From positions 248,001 through 312,000 of the forward strand of contig NZ_JXSY01000018.1 in assembly GCF_004329715.1 (NCBI RefSeq): a DNA stretch of 64,000 nt, in the 5' to 3' direction. The notes below the pieces were generated by a model. The model did no database searches. It saw only the letters and a program-made list of their open reading frames with translations, and was not told where the DNA came from. Position numbers and translations under genes: made by a program. Position 1 is the stretch's first letter. Each line of letters opens with the position of its first letter. This DNA comes from Bowmanella sp. JS7-9 (GTDB taxonomy: Bacteria; Pseudomonadota; Gammaproteobacteria; Enterobacterales; Alteromonadaceae). Shown piece after piece: positions 7,344 through 15,584 of the stretch.

Positions 7344-7608
7344 CCAAGCGATCAATAACATGATCGATATGCTGAAAGACCATGTAGCCAAAGAACAGCT
7401 AATGACCTATGTAGGGCTGTACTTTAAGTATGGCCCCGTGCTGAACGAAAAAGATATTTGTGATTTTTTCGGGCTGACCCCGCGTGTAATGAAATACCAA
7501 GTCAAACAAAACCAATTCCCGATCCGTGTCGTGCGTCGTGGGCATCAACTGTTTGCGCCTACCGCATCACTAATTGGATTTTTATACCAAGGAACAGACA
7601 ATGACTGA
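7324..7608 (+). CDS. Small HTH DNA-binding protein
   Basis: A 94-residue protein. Residues 38 to 70 (NEKDICDFFGLTPRVMKYQVKQNQFP, then RRGHQLFAP) form a winged-helix/HTH of the MerR-like or excisionase-like type found in many mobile elements. The start overlaps the helicase stop by 20 bases and the end overlaps the methylase start by 8 bases. A regulatory or directionality role is possible; no partner site was identified. Confidence 0.55.
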   Translation: MTLAVHDQAINNMIDMLKDHVAKEQLMTYVGLYFKYGPVLNEKDICDFFGLTPRVMKYQVKQNQFPIRVVRRGHQLFAPTASLIGFLYQGTDND

Positions 7609-8122
7609 TTATTTAGGCAGTAACACAGCGCTTGAATTGCGCGATTCATACGGCACCCCGCAATGGTTATTTAACGCTGCAAATGATGAATTCTTTTTTG
7701 ATTTAGACGCGGCAGCCAACGATGAAAACCACAAGGTAGATAAATACCTGACAAAAGAAGTGGACGCATTAAGCATAAGTTGGGTAAACGATATTGGTGC
7801 CAAGCGGATATGGATTAACCCGCCATATTCCGATATTGGCCCGTGGACTGAAAAAGCGCTAATTGAAAGTGAATTAGGTGCAACAATTGTTATGCTAATT
7901 CCGGCTACCCCTGACGTGCGCTGGTGGCCTAAACGGGTCAGTGAAATACGTTTTATTTCGCCTGGGCGAATCAACTTTATTGATCCTGCCACTGGCCTTG
8001 AAAAGAAAGGCAACACTAAACCGTCTGCTTTTTTAATCTGGCGTCCATATTTAAACGACCAAACATTCACCCGATATGTGCCAAAAACACAATTGCAGCG
8101 ATTAGGTGGGTACAAAAAATGA
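7601..8122 (+). CDS. Phage Dam-type DNA N6-adenine methyltransferase
   Basis: A 173-residue protein of the phage Dam superfamily (PF05869 type). The catalytic motif is NPPYSDIGPW near residues 71 to 80. An N-terminal RDSYGTPQWLFNAAN and FFDLDAAAND are the usual family opening, and VRWWPKRV and GRINFIDP follow. The ATG at 7601 (AAGGA upstream, family-like N-terminus) is preferred over the TTG at 7574. No cognate restriction nuclease is visible nearby, so it more likely protects or marks element DNA than forms a restriction system (inference). The target, GATC or another site, cannot be read from the sequence. Confidence 0.8.
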   Translation: MTDYLGSNTALELRDSYGTPQWLFNAANDEFFFDLDAAANDENHKVDKYLTKEVDALSISWVNDIGAKRIWINPPYSDIGPWTEKALIESELGATIVMLIPATPDVRWWPKRVSEIRFISPGRINFIDPATGLEKKGNTKPSAFLIWRPYLNDQTFTRYVPKTQLQRLGGYKK

Positions 8123-8436
8123 GCGCAGAACAACAAGTTTATACAATTGATGATTTACGCAAATTGTTTGGGAAAAGTACGCACGGCATTGAAAACATGA
8201 TCGCGCGTGGTGAATTACCCAAAACGTTAAAGCGTAGGGGATCGCGTTCACCGCGTCAGTGGCGAAAAGTAGATATTGATAAACTGCTCGGTTTGAATTC
8301 CCAGACGGCAGCAAACGACCCGTTTTTTAATGGTAGACCGTTTACCATTGAGCAGGAACGGGCGCTAAAAATGATTGTCAGGGAAGCGCTTTTGGCGGTA
8401 TTATCCGACCCGCATTGGACGCACCAACAACAATAA
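8119..8436 (+). CDS. Excisionase-like HTH protein at the element edge
   Basis: A 105-residue protein with an N-terminal helix-turn-helix (YTIDDLRKLFGKSTHGIENMI) followed by a basic wing (KTLKRRGSRSPRQWRK) and VDIDKLLG, as in AlpA/Xis-like proteins. The ATG overlaps the methylase stop (ATGA). It is the last gene before the tRNA-Leu fragment, and an inverted repeat lies inside it (8329-8349) with a related copy just downstream (8449-8467). Its position next to the attachment site favours a recombination directionality factor, but a transcription regulator is also possible. Confidence 0.55.
   Translation: MSAEQQVYTIDDLRKLFGKSTHGIENMIARGELPKTLKRRGSRSPRQWRKVDIDKLLGLNSQTAANDPFFNGRPFTIEQERALKMIVREALLAVLSDPHWTHQQQ
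8329..8349. repeat. Inverted repeat AATGGTA/TACCATT, copy 1
   Basis: AATGGTA and TACCATT pair perfectly across 7 bases. The left ten bases, AATGGTAGAC, recur at 8449-8458. It lies inside the coding sequence of the excisionase-like gene. It could be an arm-type site for the recombinase or directionality factor. Confidence 0.5.
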
Positions 8437-8439
8437 AAA

Positions 8440-8467
8440 GTCTACAGAATGGTAGACATCTACCATT
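8440..8467. repeat. Nested inverted repeats near the attachment site, copy 2
   Basis: GTCTAC (8440-8445) pairs with GTAGAC (8452-8457), and AATGGTAGA (8449-8457) pairs with TCTACCATT (8459-8467) across one base. The motif GTAGAC/GTCTAC thus occurs in alternating orientation within 28 bases, about 45 bases from the tRNA fragment. Such clusters are typical of recombinase arm sites; binding has not been shown. Confidence 0.5.
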
Positions 8468-8510
8468 GGTCGGTCGTGAAGCCCCTTAGAATGCGGGCTT
8501 CGGGCCACCG

Positions 8511-8573
8511 TCAGCGGATTCAAAATCCGCCGGTGGCGACACCTTGCCGGTTCAAGTCCGGCCTCTGGTACCA
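8511..8573 (+). tRNA. 3' fragment of tRNA-Leu(CAA), probable attR
   Basis: The sequence contains a complete anticodon arm (GCGGA, loop TTCAAAA, TCCGC; anticodon CAA at 8521-8523), a long variable arm of the Leu type (GGTG/CACC), a T arm (GCCGG TTCAAGT CCGGC), the acceptor strand CTCTGGT and the ending ACCA. The required 5' acceptor strand ACCAGAG and D arm are absent at the expected distance, so this is not a working gene. It is best read as the displaced 3' end left by integration into tRNA-Leu. The crossover probably lies near the anticodon loop (inference). Confidence 0.8.
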
Positions 8574-8607
8574 AATCTTTTTTTCTTGGTCAGAAAAATG
8601 ATTTTAT

Positions 8608-8632
8608 AAACCTGCTTCGGCAGGTTTTATTG
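8608..8632 (+). terminator. Terminator downstream of the tRNA fragment
   Basis: AAACCTGC and GCAGGTTT pair perfectly around a TTCG tetraloop and are followed by TATTG. It was probably the original terminator of the tRNA-Leu transcript. The rest of the 8437-8744 gap holds the repeats, the tRNA fragment and no gene. Confidence 0.7.
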
Positions 8633-8744
8633 TTTCTGGGGCAATGGATTCTCTTTTTCAAGCCAGATCTGTAAATCAAGGCACACTCAATAACGTTGGG
8701 TGCCCATTTGATGTGAATCAATACAGGATGCTACTTCTTAAGGG

Positions 8745-9659
8745 TCAGTTTACCCGTAGCAAAAACTGACTGGGACAAGCGCCAAAGTGTAGGTGGAAAC
8801 GGCGGGTAAAGTGGGCCAGATTAACGAATCCGGCATTCATGCAGGCTTGTGTCACCGACTGGCCGCTTTGTAATAGCGTGCGGGCGCGTTCCAGACGACG
8901 GCGCTGAATAAATTCCATCGGGCTGCAGCCGGCCAGATTAGCAAATTGCTGATACAACTTGCTGCGACTCATGCAGGCCAGTTTGCACAAGGTGTCGATG
9001 GCAATTGGGTTATGCAGATTATCCTCAATATGTGCCAGCACCGCGGTAAGTGGCGTCTGCTCGCGATTCTGCCGCGCCATGGTTTGTAACGCGTTTACGC
9101 CATAATGGCGCATCATGCGCAGTAATAATTCATTTAAACCAAAATTCAGCACAAGATCCCGATCATTGTCACCATGCACGAATGCCTCGACGATGCGCAT
9201 CAGCAAGTTTTGCGTGGCCTGTGAGTGGCGGGTGTGTAAATAGTCACTGGGTGCGTGCTGCCATACATCCTGCTGGCCAAGCAGCGGAGCCTGTTGCTCC
9301 AGACGTTCGCTCATTTGAGTCAGTTGCCGCGGGCTGAACGCTAAAGTTAAACAGGTAGTCGGGGCTTGTTCGGTGGCCTCAGGAAAGTCGATCTCCACCA
9401 CATCGCCCGGCGACATCACGAATGATTCATTGGGTAAAAACGCACTGTGGTAGTCACCTTTACCATGCAGGACTTTTTTGCCGGTCAGCATGCCGCAATA
9501 TAACACCTGCTCGGCATCCAGACGCACACGCTGGGCCTGCTCGTAGGTATCATAAATCGCCAGATCCACATTATGCGACTCGTACAGGGTACGGTTTTCC
9601 ACCAACTGACGAACCGGACGTCCGGCGGTGCTGATCAGCGCAAGGTGTGACATTGCCAT
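8745..9659 (-). CDS. AraC-family transcriptional regulator
   Basis: A 304-residue protein. The N-terminal part (about residues 20-160) is a cupin-like sensor domain of the AraC_N type, and residues 205 to 300 hold the double HTH (HNPIAIDTLCKLACMSRSKLYQQF, then SVTQACMNAGFVNLAHFTRRFHLHFGACPSQF). It is divergent from the aldehyde dehydrogenase gene with 179 bases between the starts, so control of that gene in response to an aldehyde or alcohol is the likely role (inference). It is the first chromosomal gene after the element. Confidence 0.85.
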   Translation of the reverse strand: MAMSHLALISTAGRPVRQLVENRTLYESHNVDLAIYDTYEQAQRVRLDAEQVLYCGMLTGKKVLHGKGDYHSAFLPNESFVMSPGDVVEIDFPEATEQAPTTCLTLAFSPRQLTQMSERLEQQAPLLGQQDVWQHAPSDYLHTRHSQATQNLLMRIVEAFVHGDNDRDLVLNFGLNELLLRMMRHYGVNALQTMARQNREQTPLTAVLAHIEDNLHNPIAIDTLCKLACMSRSKLYQQFANLAGCSPMEFIQRRRLERARTLLQSGQSVTQACMNAGFVNLAHFTRRFHLHFGACPSQFLLRVN

Positions 9660-9838
9660 GCTGAGTTTCCAACTTGAATTTTGGCCAGTTTATGAGCATT
9701 CGCCTGCGCTGGCAAATTGTGAAGAAAATGTAAATTGTGGACGCTCAGCAAACAACTTAAGACGCACAGCAAAGCGCACTCAACGGTGCTGACGTAGTCT
9801 GCTCCCCGACAACGCGAAAATTAATCAGGAGAAAAACA

Positions 9839-11359
9839 ATGATTTACGCAAATCCGGGTGAAGCAAATGCCAAAGTGTCGTTTAAATCCCAATATCAGAA
9901 CTACATCGGTGGCAAATGGGTTGCACCGGTCAATGGCCGCTATATGGACAATGTCAGTCCGGTTAACGGCAAGGTGTTTTGTCAGGTGCCACGCTCTGAT
10001 GCGGCGGATATCGATCTGGCGTTAGATGCGGCTCATGCCGCGGCGGCGGACTGGGGCAATACCTCGGTGCAGGAGCGCAGTAATATTTTGCTGCGTATCG
10101 CCGATCGCATCGAACAGAATCTGGAAATGCTGGCGGTGGCAGAAACCTGGGACAACGGTAAAGCCGTGCGTGAGACACTGGCGGCGGATATCCCGTTAAG
10201 TGCCGACCATTTCCGCTATTTTGCCGGGTGCATCCGCGCTCAGGAAGGCAGTATGGCGGAAATCGATGCCACTACGGTGGCCTATCATATCCACGAGCCG
10301 CTTGGCGTGGTGGGGCAGATCATTCCATGGAATTTCCCTATTTTGATGGCGGCGTGGAAGCTGGGCCCGGCCTTAGCGGCAGGGAATTGCGTGGTGCTTA
10401 AGCCAGCTGAGCAAACCCCTGCATCCATATTGGTGTTGATGGAACTGATTGGCGATTTACTGCCGGCAGGGGTGGTGAATATTGTCAACGGTGTCGGCGA
10501 AGAAGCCGGTCAGGCACTAGCCACCAGTAAACGTATTGCCAAAATTGCTTTTACCGGCTCAACCCCGGTTGGTCAGCATATTCTGCGCTGCGCAGCGGAT
10601 TCATTGATCCCCAGCACAGTGGAGTTGGGCGGCAAGTCGCCAAACGTTTACTTTGCTGACGTGATGCAGCATGAAGATGATTACCTGAGTAAATGTGTGG
10701 AAGGATTGGTGCTGGCGTTTTTCAATCAGGGTGAAGTCTGTACCTGTCCGTCCCGCGCGCTGATCCAGGAGTCGATTTATGACGACTTTATTAAGCTGGT
10801 GGTTGAGCGGGCAAAGACTATCGTTCGTGGCAATCCGCTGGATACCGATACCCAGGTTGGCGCGCAGGCTTCGCTGGAGCAATATGAGCGGATTATGGGC
10901 TACCTGGATTTAGGCAAAAAAGAAGGCGTAGAAATGCTGATTGGCGGCGATGCCTGCCAGTTAAGCGGTGACTTACAGCAGGGCTATTACATTCAACCCA
11001 CACTGATGCGCGGCAGCAATAATATGCGGGTGTTTCAGGAGGAAATCTTTGGCCCGGTTGTCGGCGTTACCACTTTCAAGGATGAGGCTGAAGCGCTGGC
11101 GATTGCCAACGACACCGAATTTGGCCTGGGGGCTGGTGTATGGACGCGGGATATGAACTTAGCTTATCGCATGGGCCGCAGCATTAATGCGGGCCGGGTG
11201 TGGACTAACTGTTACCATGCCTATCCGGCTCACGCAGCATTTGGTGGCTATAAGAAGTCAGGCATTGGCCGCGAGACTCACAAACTGGCGCTCGGCCACT
11301 ATCAGCAAACTAAAAACTTGCTGGTCAGTTACAGCACCAGTCCACTGGGATTCTTCTAA
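9839..11359 (+). CDS. aldB: NAD(P)-dependent aldehyde dehydrogenase, AldB/ExaC type
   Basis: A 506-residue enzyme very close in sequence to E. coli AldB and the ExaC group, which oxidise acetaldehyde and related aldehydes to acids. The catalytic Cys301 lies in [10 protein letters not shown] and the general base Glu262 in VELGGKSPN. The cofactor-binding IIPWNFPI and FTGSTPVG motifs and the C-terminal [28 protein letters not shown] are all present. AGGAG precedes the ATG. The divergent AraC gene probably controls it. AldB and ExaC belong to one group, so the symbol is a best guess between them. Confidence 0.88.
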   Translation: MIYANPGEANAKVSFKSQYQNYIGGKWVAPVNGRYMDNVSPVNGKVFCQVPRSDAADIDLALDAAHAAAADWGNTSVQERSNILLRIADRIEQNLEMLAVAETWDNGKAVRETLAADIPLSADHFRYFAGCIRAQEGSMAEIDATTVAYHIHEPLGVVGQIIPWNFPILMAAWKLGPALAAGNCVVLKPAEQTPASILVLMELIGDLLPAGVVNIVNGVGEEAGQALATSKRIAKIAFTGSTPVGQHILRCAADSLIPSTVELGGKSPNVYFADVMQHEDDYLSKCVEGLVLAFFNQGEVCTCPSRALIQESIYDDFIKLVVERAKTIVRGNPLDTDTQVGAQASLEQYERIMGYLDLGKKEGVEMLIGGDACQLSGDLQQGYYIQPTLMRGSNNMRVFQEEIFGPVVGVTTFKDEAEALAIANDTEFGLGAGVWTRDMNLAYRMGRSINAGRVWTNCYHAYPAHAAFGGYKKSGIGRETHKLALGHYQQTKNLLVSYSTSPLGFF

Positions 11360-11366
11360 TCTTCTG

Positions 11367-11395
11367 AGCCCCGGTTGCCTGACCGGGGCTGTTCC
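11367..11395 (+). terminator. Terminator-like hairpin after aldB
   Basis: AGCCCCGG and CCGGGGCT pair perfectly around TTGCCTGA, 7 bases after the stop. The T tail is short (GTTCCCC), so efficiency is uncertain. Confidence 0.55.
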
Positions 11396-11602
11396 CCGCG
11401 GATAATCCGCTTGCAAGCTGATGTGATTGTGATAAAAAGGATATCTGTTTGGTGTTAATGCACTGATTTAACAAGAAAATCAGCACGAATTGGCACCGGT
11501 TAAAGGCAATAATAATAAATAGAATGTCGCCTATGTTGTTGAGCAAGATGTGTTCTCATCGGCTGTGCAGTGTATCGTTGTTAAACAACGGGCAGGTGCA
11601 CT

Positions 11603-13306
11603 ATGTCTGATTCTGCAGTAATTCAAATTCTGTCCGCACAGGCAGCGGTCATTACCGTCATGCGGGATGCCTGTCTGTCGTTTGGTCACTGTGTTACCGA
11701 TACTCAGTTGTGCCGTGATGCCGCACTATTTGTGGTGGATGACGCCTGCGTGGTTGACGGTCAAAAAGCACTGAACTGGTTACAGTCAAACACTCAGTAT
11801 CAGGGGCAACCGATCCTGTGGCTCAATAATGAAGATCCCATTGCACCATGGCCGGAGTCATTGGTGGGGGAAAACGCCGATTTTATTTGTGGGCATGTTG
11901 AGCCGTTGGATGTGTCCCGTCGCCTACGCCATTTGCTTACCCAGAGTAAATCCCGCCAACTGGCCGAACGGGATCCGTTAACCGGTTTATTGTCGCGCCA
12001 ACATTACGCGCAACAAATTCAAAATAGTTTACGCCGTCGCCCGCGCAACCCTGATGGTGGCGCCGTGTTGATGATTGATCTGGATAATTTCAACCGGGTT
12101 AACAGTCACTTCAGCTATGACGATGGCGACCGGGTGTTACAGCTAATAAGTAATCGCCTGGCCAGTGGCTTGCGTGCCTCTGATGTGCTGTTAAAAGGCT
12201 GTAGCGCCGTCAGTCAGGATCGGCATCTGGCAAGGGTTGGCGGCGATGAATTCACCCTGTTCCTGGATGGTATTGAAGATCAGGCCGATGCTATTCGTGT
12301 GGCACAACGCTGTATGGAGCTAATTGCCGCACCACTGGAGATTCAGGGCCAGCAAATCGTGTTGCAGGCCAGCGTCGGTATCGCCTGTTATCCGCTGCAT
12401 GGAGATAATGTTAACAGTCTGCTGCGTAATGCCGAGCGAGCCATGTATGTGGCGAAGAAAAGCGGCGGCAATGTGTACACCTTGCACGACAGCGCACTGC
12501 ATCCCCATGAGCAGGATCATTTTAGTCTCGAACAGGCGCTGCGCAGTGCCCTCAGTGATGATCAGTTATATCTATTGTTCCAGCCACAGCTGGACACGCA
12601 AACAGGCAAGGTAATCAGCCTGGAGGCACTGTGCCGCTGGCAACATCCTGAGTTAGGGCAGATTTCCCCCGCGCGTTTTATTCCGCTGGCAGAACAAAGC
12701 GGCCTGATCGTTCCGATTGGCGAATGGGTATTACGCTCCGCTTGTCGCCAGGCGGCCGACTGGCTCGAGACTGGCCTGGATTTCAAACGGGTGGCGGTTA
12801 ATGTGTCGGCTTATCAGTTTAACCGCGCTGACTTTGTGCAGAGTGTCCGCGATGTGCTGTTACACACCGGCCTGCCGGCCCGCTGTCTGGAGCTGGAGTT
12901 GACCGAGTCGATCATCATGAGCGATGTAGAAGAAAACATCAGCAAACTTGAGCAATTGCGGGTGCTGGGCGTGCATTTAGCGGTGGATGATTTTGGTACC
13001 GGTTATTCCTCACTAAGTTATTTGAAACGTCTGCCTATCAATACCCTGAAAATTGACCGTACCTTTGTTACCAATATCGGCAAGGATTACGTGGATAGCG
13101 CCATCGTCAGTGCGATTTTAGCGCTGGCACGTCAGTTGGGCCTGCAAGTGATTGCCGAAGGGGTAGAGAATGTGCAGCAACTGAACTTCTTTAAAAAGCA
13201 TCAGTGTGCCATGGTACAAGGGTACTATTTTAGCCAGGCGGTGGATCCTGTGGCGATTGAAGCCATGTTAAGGGATGACCAGCCGTTGTTGGCTGCACAG
13301 CCCTGA
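11603..13306 (+). CDS. GGDEF-EAL cyclic di-GMP protein
   Basis: A 567-residue cytoplasmic protein. Residues 1 to 120 look like a degenerate receiver-type domain. The diguanylate cyclase domain follows, with an intact GGDEF at residues 213-217, then an EAL phosphodiesterase domain with EAL at 341-343 and the conserved ELTES, DDFGTGYSS, LKIDRTFV and EGVE motifs. Both active sites look intact, so it could make, break or switch between both activities on c-di-GMP. The position where an RxxD inhibitory site would sit before GGDEF lacks it, and a short insertion (KGCSAVSQDRH) precedes the motif. No membrane segment is seen. It stands alone with a terminator after it. Confidence 0.9.
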   Translation: MSDSAVIQILSAQAAVITVMRDACLSFGHCVTDTQLCRDAALFVVDDACVVDGQKALNWLQSNTQYQGQPILWLNNEDPIAPWPESLVGENADFICGHVEPLDVSRRLRHLLTQSKSRQLAERDPLTGLLSRQHYAQQIQNSLRRRPRNPDGGAVLMIDLDNFNRVNSHFSYDDGDRVLQLISNRLASGLRASDVLLKGCSAVSQDRHLARVGGDEFTLFLDGIEDQADAIRVAQRCMELIAAPLEIQGQQIVLQASVGIACYPLHGDNVNSLLRNAERAMYVAKKSGGNVYTLHDSALHPHEQDHFSLEQALRSALSDDQLYLLFQPQLDTQTGKVISLEALCRWQHPELGQISPARFIPLAEQSGLIVPIGEWVLRSACRQAADWLETGLDFKRVAVNVSAYQFNRADFVQSVRDVLLHTGLPARCLELELTESIIMSDVEENISKLEQLRVLGVHLAVDDFGTGYSSLSYLKRLPINTLKIDRTFVTNIGKDYVDSAIVSAILALARQLGLQVIAEGVENVQQLNFFKKHQCAMVQGYYFSQAVDPVAIEAMLRDDQPLLAAQP

Positions 13307-13340
13307 GTCACTGCACCAAAATAGTGAAATACATCAATCG

Positions 13341-13366
13341 AAAGGGCGCGCCAGCGCCCTTTTTTA
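13341..13366 (+). terminator. Terminator after the GGDEF-EAL gene
   Basis: AAAGGGCGC and GCGCCCTTT pair around GCCA and are followed by a T run (TTTATT). Confidence 0.85.
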
Positions 13367-13526
13367 TTGCTCCGCCCAAATTCAACAGAAATAACTAAGC
13401 ATCTGTTTTAAATAACAAAATCGTATTAAAGAACGGGTTAAAAAATGTGTCATGATGCTGTTACATTAGGCTGGCACGCTCTCTGCTGCTAGTGTTAATC
13501 ACCGGGATCACCACAGGAGTACCATC

Positions 13527-15584
13527 TTGTCATTGGATAAACTGCTGTATTTACAGGGCGTGGGTGCAGAGTTTATCGACTGCGATGGGCAACATGTGCA
13601 CATCAGCTGGCAAGACCGCCTGGGTATATTGCAGAGCATGTGCCGTGATCGGGTGAATACCCCACAACAAGTTCTCGAAGATCCCTTTGTTAGCCGCCGA
13701 ATTGAAGAATTGGACGCCAGACAATGGACTTTGCCCATATCGGGTTTTATCCATGGCGTCACCGACAATTGCGGTATTTCCGTGTATTTTCCTGCCGGTA
13801 TTGCCTACCAATTTGAGCTGCAGTTCATCTCAGAACAGCAAACTATCACTGGCCTTGCGGCCAGCACGGTTGAGTTGTCGGTCACCGGGGATTACCGTAT
13901 TGCTGACCGAGGCTATTTGCGTTATTGGCTGCCACTACAAGCTCTGCAACTGGTAAGTGGTTATTACCAACTGAGCCTGCAATGTGAACTGGGTGAATTT
14001 ACCGCGACCCTGCTGGTGTCTGAAGGTCGCGCCTATTTACCCGCCAATGCGCAGCAAAAGCATTGGGGCGTGTCTATGCAGCTGTATGCGCTGCGCTCCT
14101 CAGGTAAATGGCAGATCGGTGATTTTATTGATTTGTATGAATACACCCAATGGCTGGCCAGCAAAGGCGCCGGGTTTATTTTGCTCAACCCGTTACACGC
14201 ATTGAGTATTGATAAACCGGATTATCCAAGCCCTTATAGTCCCAGTGACCGTCGCTATATTAATCCCCTGTACATTCGCCCGGAGTCCATCGAGGAGGCA
14301 AAAGATATCCCTGAGCTAAGCGCTTTATCCGCGCAATTAAGTGATGGCAACTGGCTGGATTATCCGGCGATATTTAGCGCAAAGTACCAGGCACTGCGCT
14401 TGATTTACCAGCAGTTTCTGGAACAGGCCAGTGAACAACGGAATATGCAATGGCAGGCTTATTTACAACGTGAAGGGGCAGCACTGGAGGCATTTTGTGC
14501 CTATGAATTGCAGCATGCCCCGGATTATTTGCAGGATGCCGGGAGCGGATTTTTTGCGTGGTGTCAGTTTGTTGCCGATGAGCAACTGGCCGCTTGTCAG
14601 GCGTTGGCCAAGGGACAGGGCATGCCGATTGGCTTGGTGCGTGATTTAGCCGTCGGGGCGATTCCCGGCAGCAGTGAAGTCAGTCGTAATCCTGCCGCCT
14701 TTTTGCATCATTGCAGCGTGGGGGCGCCACCGGATCCCTTTGCGCCGCAGGGGCAGGATTGGGGACTGGTACCACCGGATCCTATTGCCATGCGCCAGCA
14801 AGGTTTTAAAGGTTTTATCGGGTTGGTCAGGGCTAACTTACGTCACTGTGGGGCATTACGTATTGATCATGTCATGGCGCTGCTACGCTTGTGGTGCAGC
14901 CCGTTGGATAAGGCGTTTGGGCAGGGCGCTTACATTTATTATCCACTGGATACGCTATTAGCCATTTTGACTCACGAAAGTCAGCGCGCTAAAGCGATGG
15001 TGATAGGGGAAGACCTTGGCGTCGTCCCACCGGAAATGCCGACACGTTTGGCCGATGCTCAGATCCTCTCCAACCAGTTATTCTATTTTAATCGTGATGC
15101 CCATGGCTTTTTTGCCCCGGAAGCCCAGAAGGTTTTCAGTCAGTTTATGCTGGCCAATCATGATGTACCCACCTGGTCTGCGTGGTGGCAGGAAGCGGAT
15201 TTAGATATTCGTGAAAAGTTGACCCTTGATCCGCCCGCACAGCAGCAAAAGGCACGCAGCGAGAGACGGCAACATAAGCAGCAATTGCTGGATTGGCTGG
15301 CTTACCACGGCAATATAGCGTTAAGTATGCAGGCAGATAGTCGCGAGGTACTGTTGGCGGTAACACGCGTATCGGCGGGAGGTACTGCAACCCTGCTCAG
15401 TTTGGCTCTAAGTGATCTCAGTGGACAGATTGAGCCGGTTAATATCCCCGGTACCTGGAAAGAATATCCGAACTGGCGGCGGCGGGATGATTGCTCGCTG
15501 GCCCAATTACAACAGCATCCATTCGCAAATGACATGCTGGAAACGTTGCAACAAGCGCGCACAGGGAGACCGTCAAATGAATGA
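13527..15584 (+). CDS. malQ: 4-alpha-glucanotransferase (amylomaltase)
   Basis: A 685-residue GH77 enzyme that moves glucan segments between maltodextrins and releases glucose. Family signatures are [30 protein letters not shown] (nucleophile Asp), [12 protein letters not shown] (acid/base Glu) and [13 protein letters not shown]. The N-terminal 150 residues form the extra domain of proteobacterial MalQ. The TTG start is chosen because AGGAG lies 7 bases upstream and no better ATG fits. It is the first gene of the glycogen operon, where it trims or recycles maltodextrins released during glycogen breakdown. The stop overlaps the glgB start by 8 bases. Confidence 0.9.
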   Translation: MSLDKLLYLQGVGAEFIDCDGQHVHISWQDRLGILQSMCRDRVNTPQQVLEDPFVSRRIEELDARQWTLPISGFIHGVTDNCGISVYFPAGIAYQFELQFISEQQTITGLAASTVELSVTGDYRIADRGYLRYWLPLQALQLVSGYYQLSLQCELGEFTATLLVSEGRAYLPANAQQKHWGVSMQLYALRSSGKWQIGDFIDLYEYTQWLASKGAGFILLNPLHALSIDKPDYPSPYSPSDRRYINPLYIRPESIEEAKDIPELSALSAQLSDGNWLDYPAIFSAKYQALRLIYQQFLEQASEQRNMQWQAYLQREGAALEAFCAYELQHAPDYLQDAGSGFFAWCQFVADEQLAACQALAKGQGMPIGLVRDLAVGAIPGSSEVSRNPAAFLHHCSVGAPPDPFAPQGQDWGLVPPDPIAMRQQGFKGFIGLVRANLRHCGALRIDHVMALLRLWCSPLDKAFGQGAYIYYPLDTLLAILTHESQRAKAMVIGEDLGVVPPEMPTRLADAQILSNQLFYFNRDAHGFFAPEAQKVFSQFMLANHDVPTWSAWWQEADLDIREKLTLDPPAQQQKARSERRQHKQQLLDWLAYHGNIALSMQADSREVLLAVTRVSAGGTATLLSLALSDLSGQIEPVNIPGTWKEYPNWRRRDDCSLAQLQQHPFANDMLETLQQARTGRPSNE

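Larger units (their letters stand above)
1..8573. mobile_element. Right part of an integrated phage-like element
   Basis: This stretch carries only phage-type genes: a Cro/CI-like divergent switch, a recombination and replication module (Sak4-like ATPase, DUF669 protein, PD-(D/E)XK nuclease, helicase), a phage Dam methylase and small HTH proteins. Many genes overlap by 4 to 20 bases. It stops at a 3' fragment of tRNA-Leu(CAA) ending in CCA at 8573, after which ordinary chromosomal genes begin. This fits an element that entered the 3' end of a tRNA-Leu gene, with the intact tRNA lying left of base 1 (inference). No integrase, terminase, capsid or lysis gene is visible, so prophage, satellite and other integrative elements cannot be told apart. 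Confidence 0.8.

Noticed and set aside
7601-8122. A restriction-modification system
   Set aside because: No gene near the methylase looks like a restriction nuclease; the PD-(D/E)XK protein at 4394-5467 is of the exonuclease/Cas4 type and sits in the recombination module.
8462-8573. A complete tRNA-Leu gene
   Set aside because: The best match to the needed 5' acceptor strand (ACCATTG at 8462 against ACCAGAG) has two mismatches and lies too far from the anticodon arm; no D arm is present at the right distance.
15412-15576. Longer N-terminus for glgB
   Set aside because: The extra 55 residues overlap malQ, do not resemble GlgB, and a well-placed ribosome-binding site supports the ATG at 15577.
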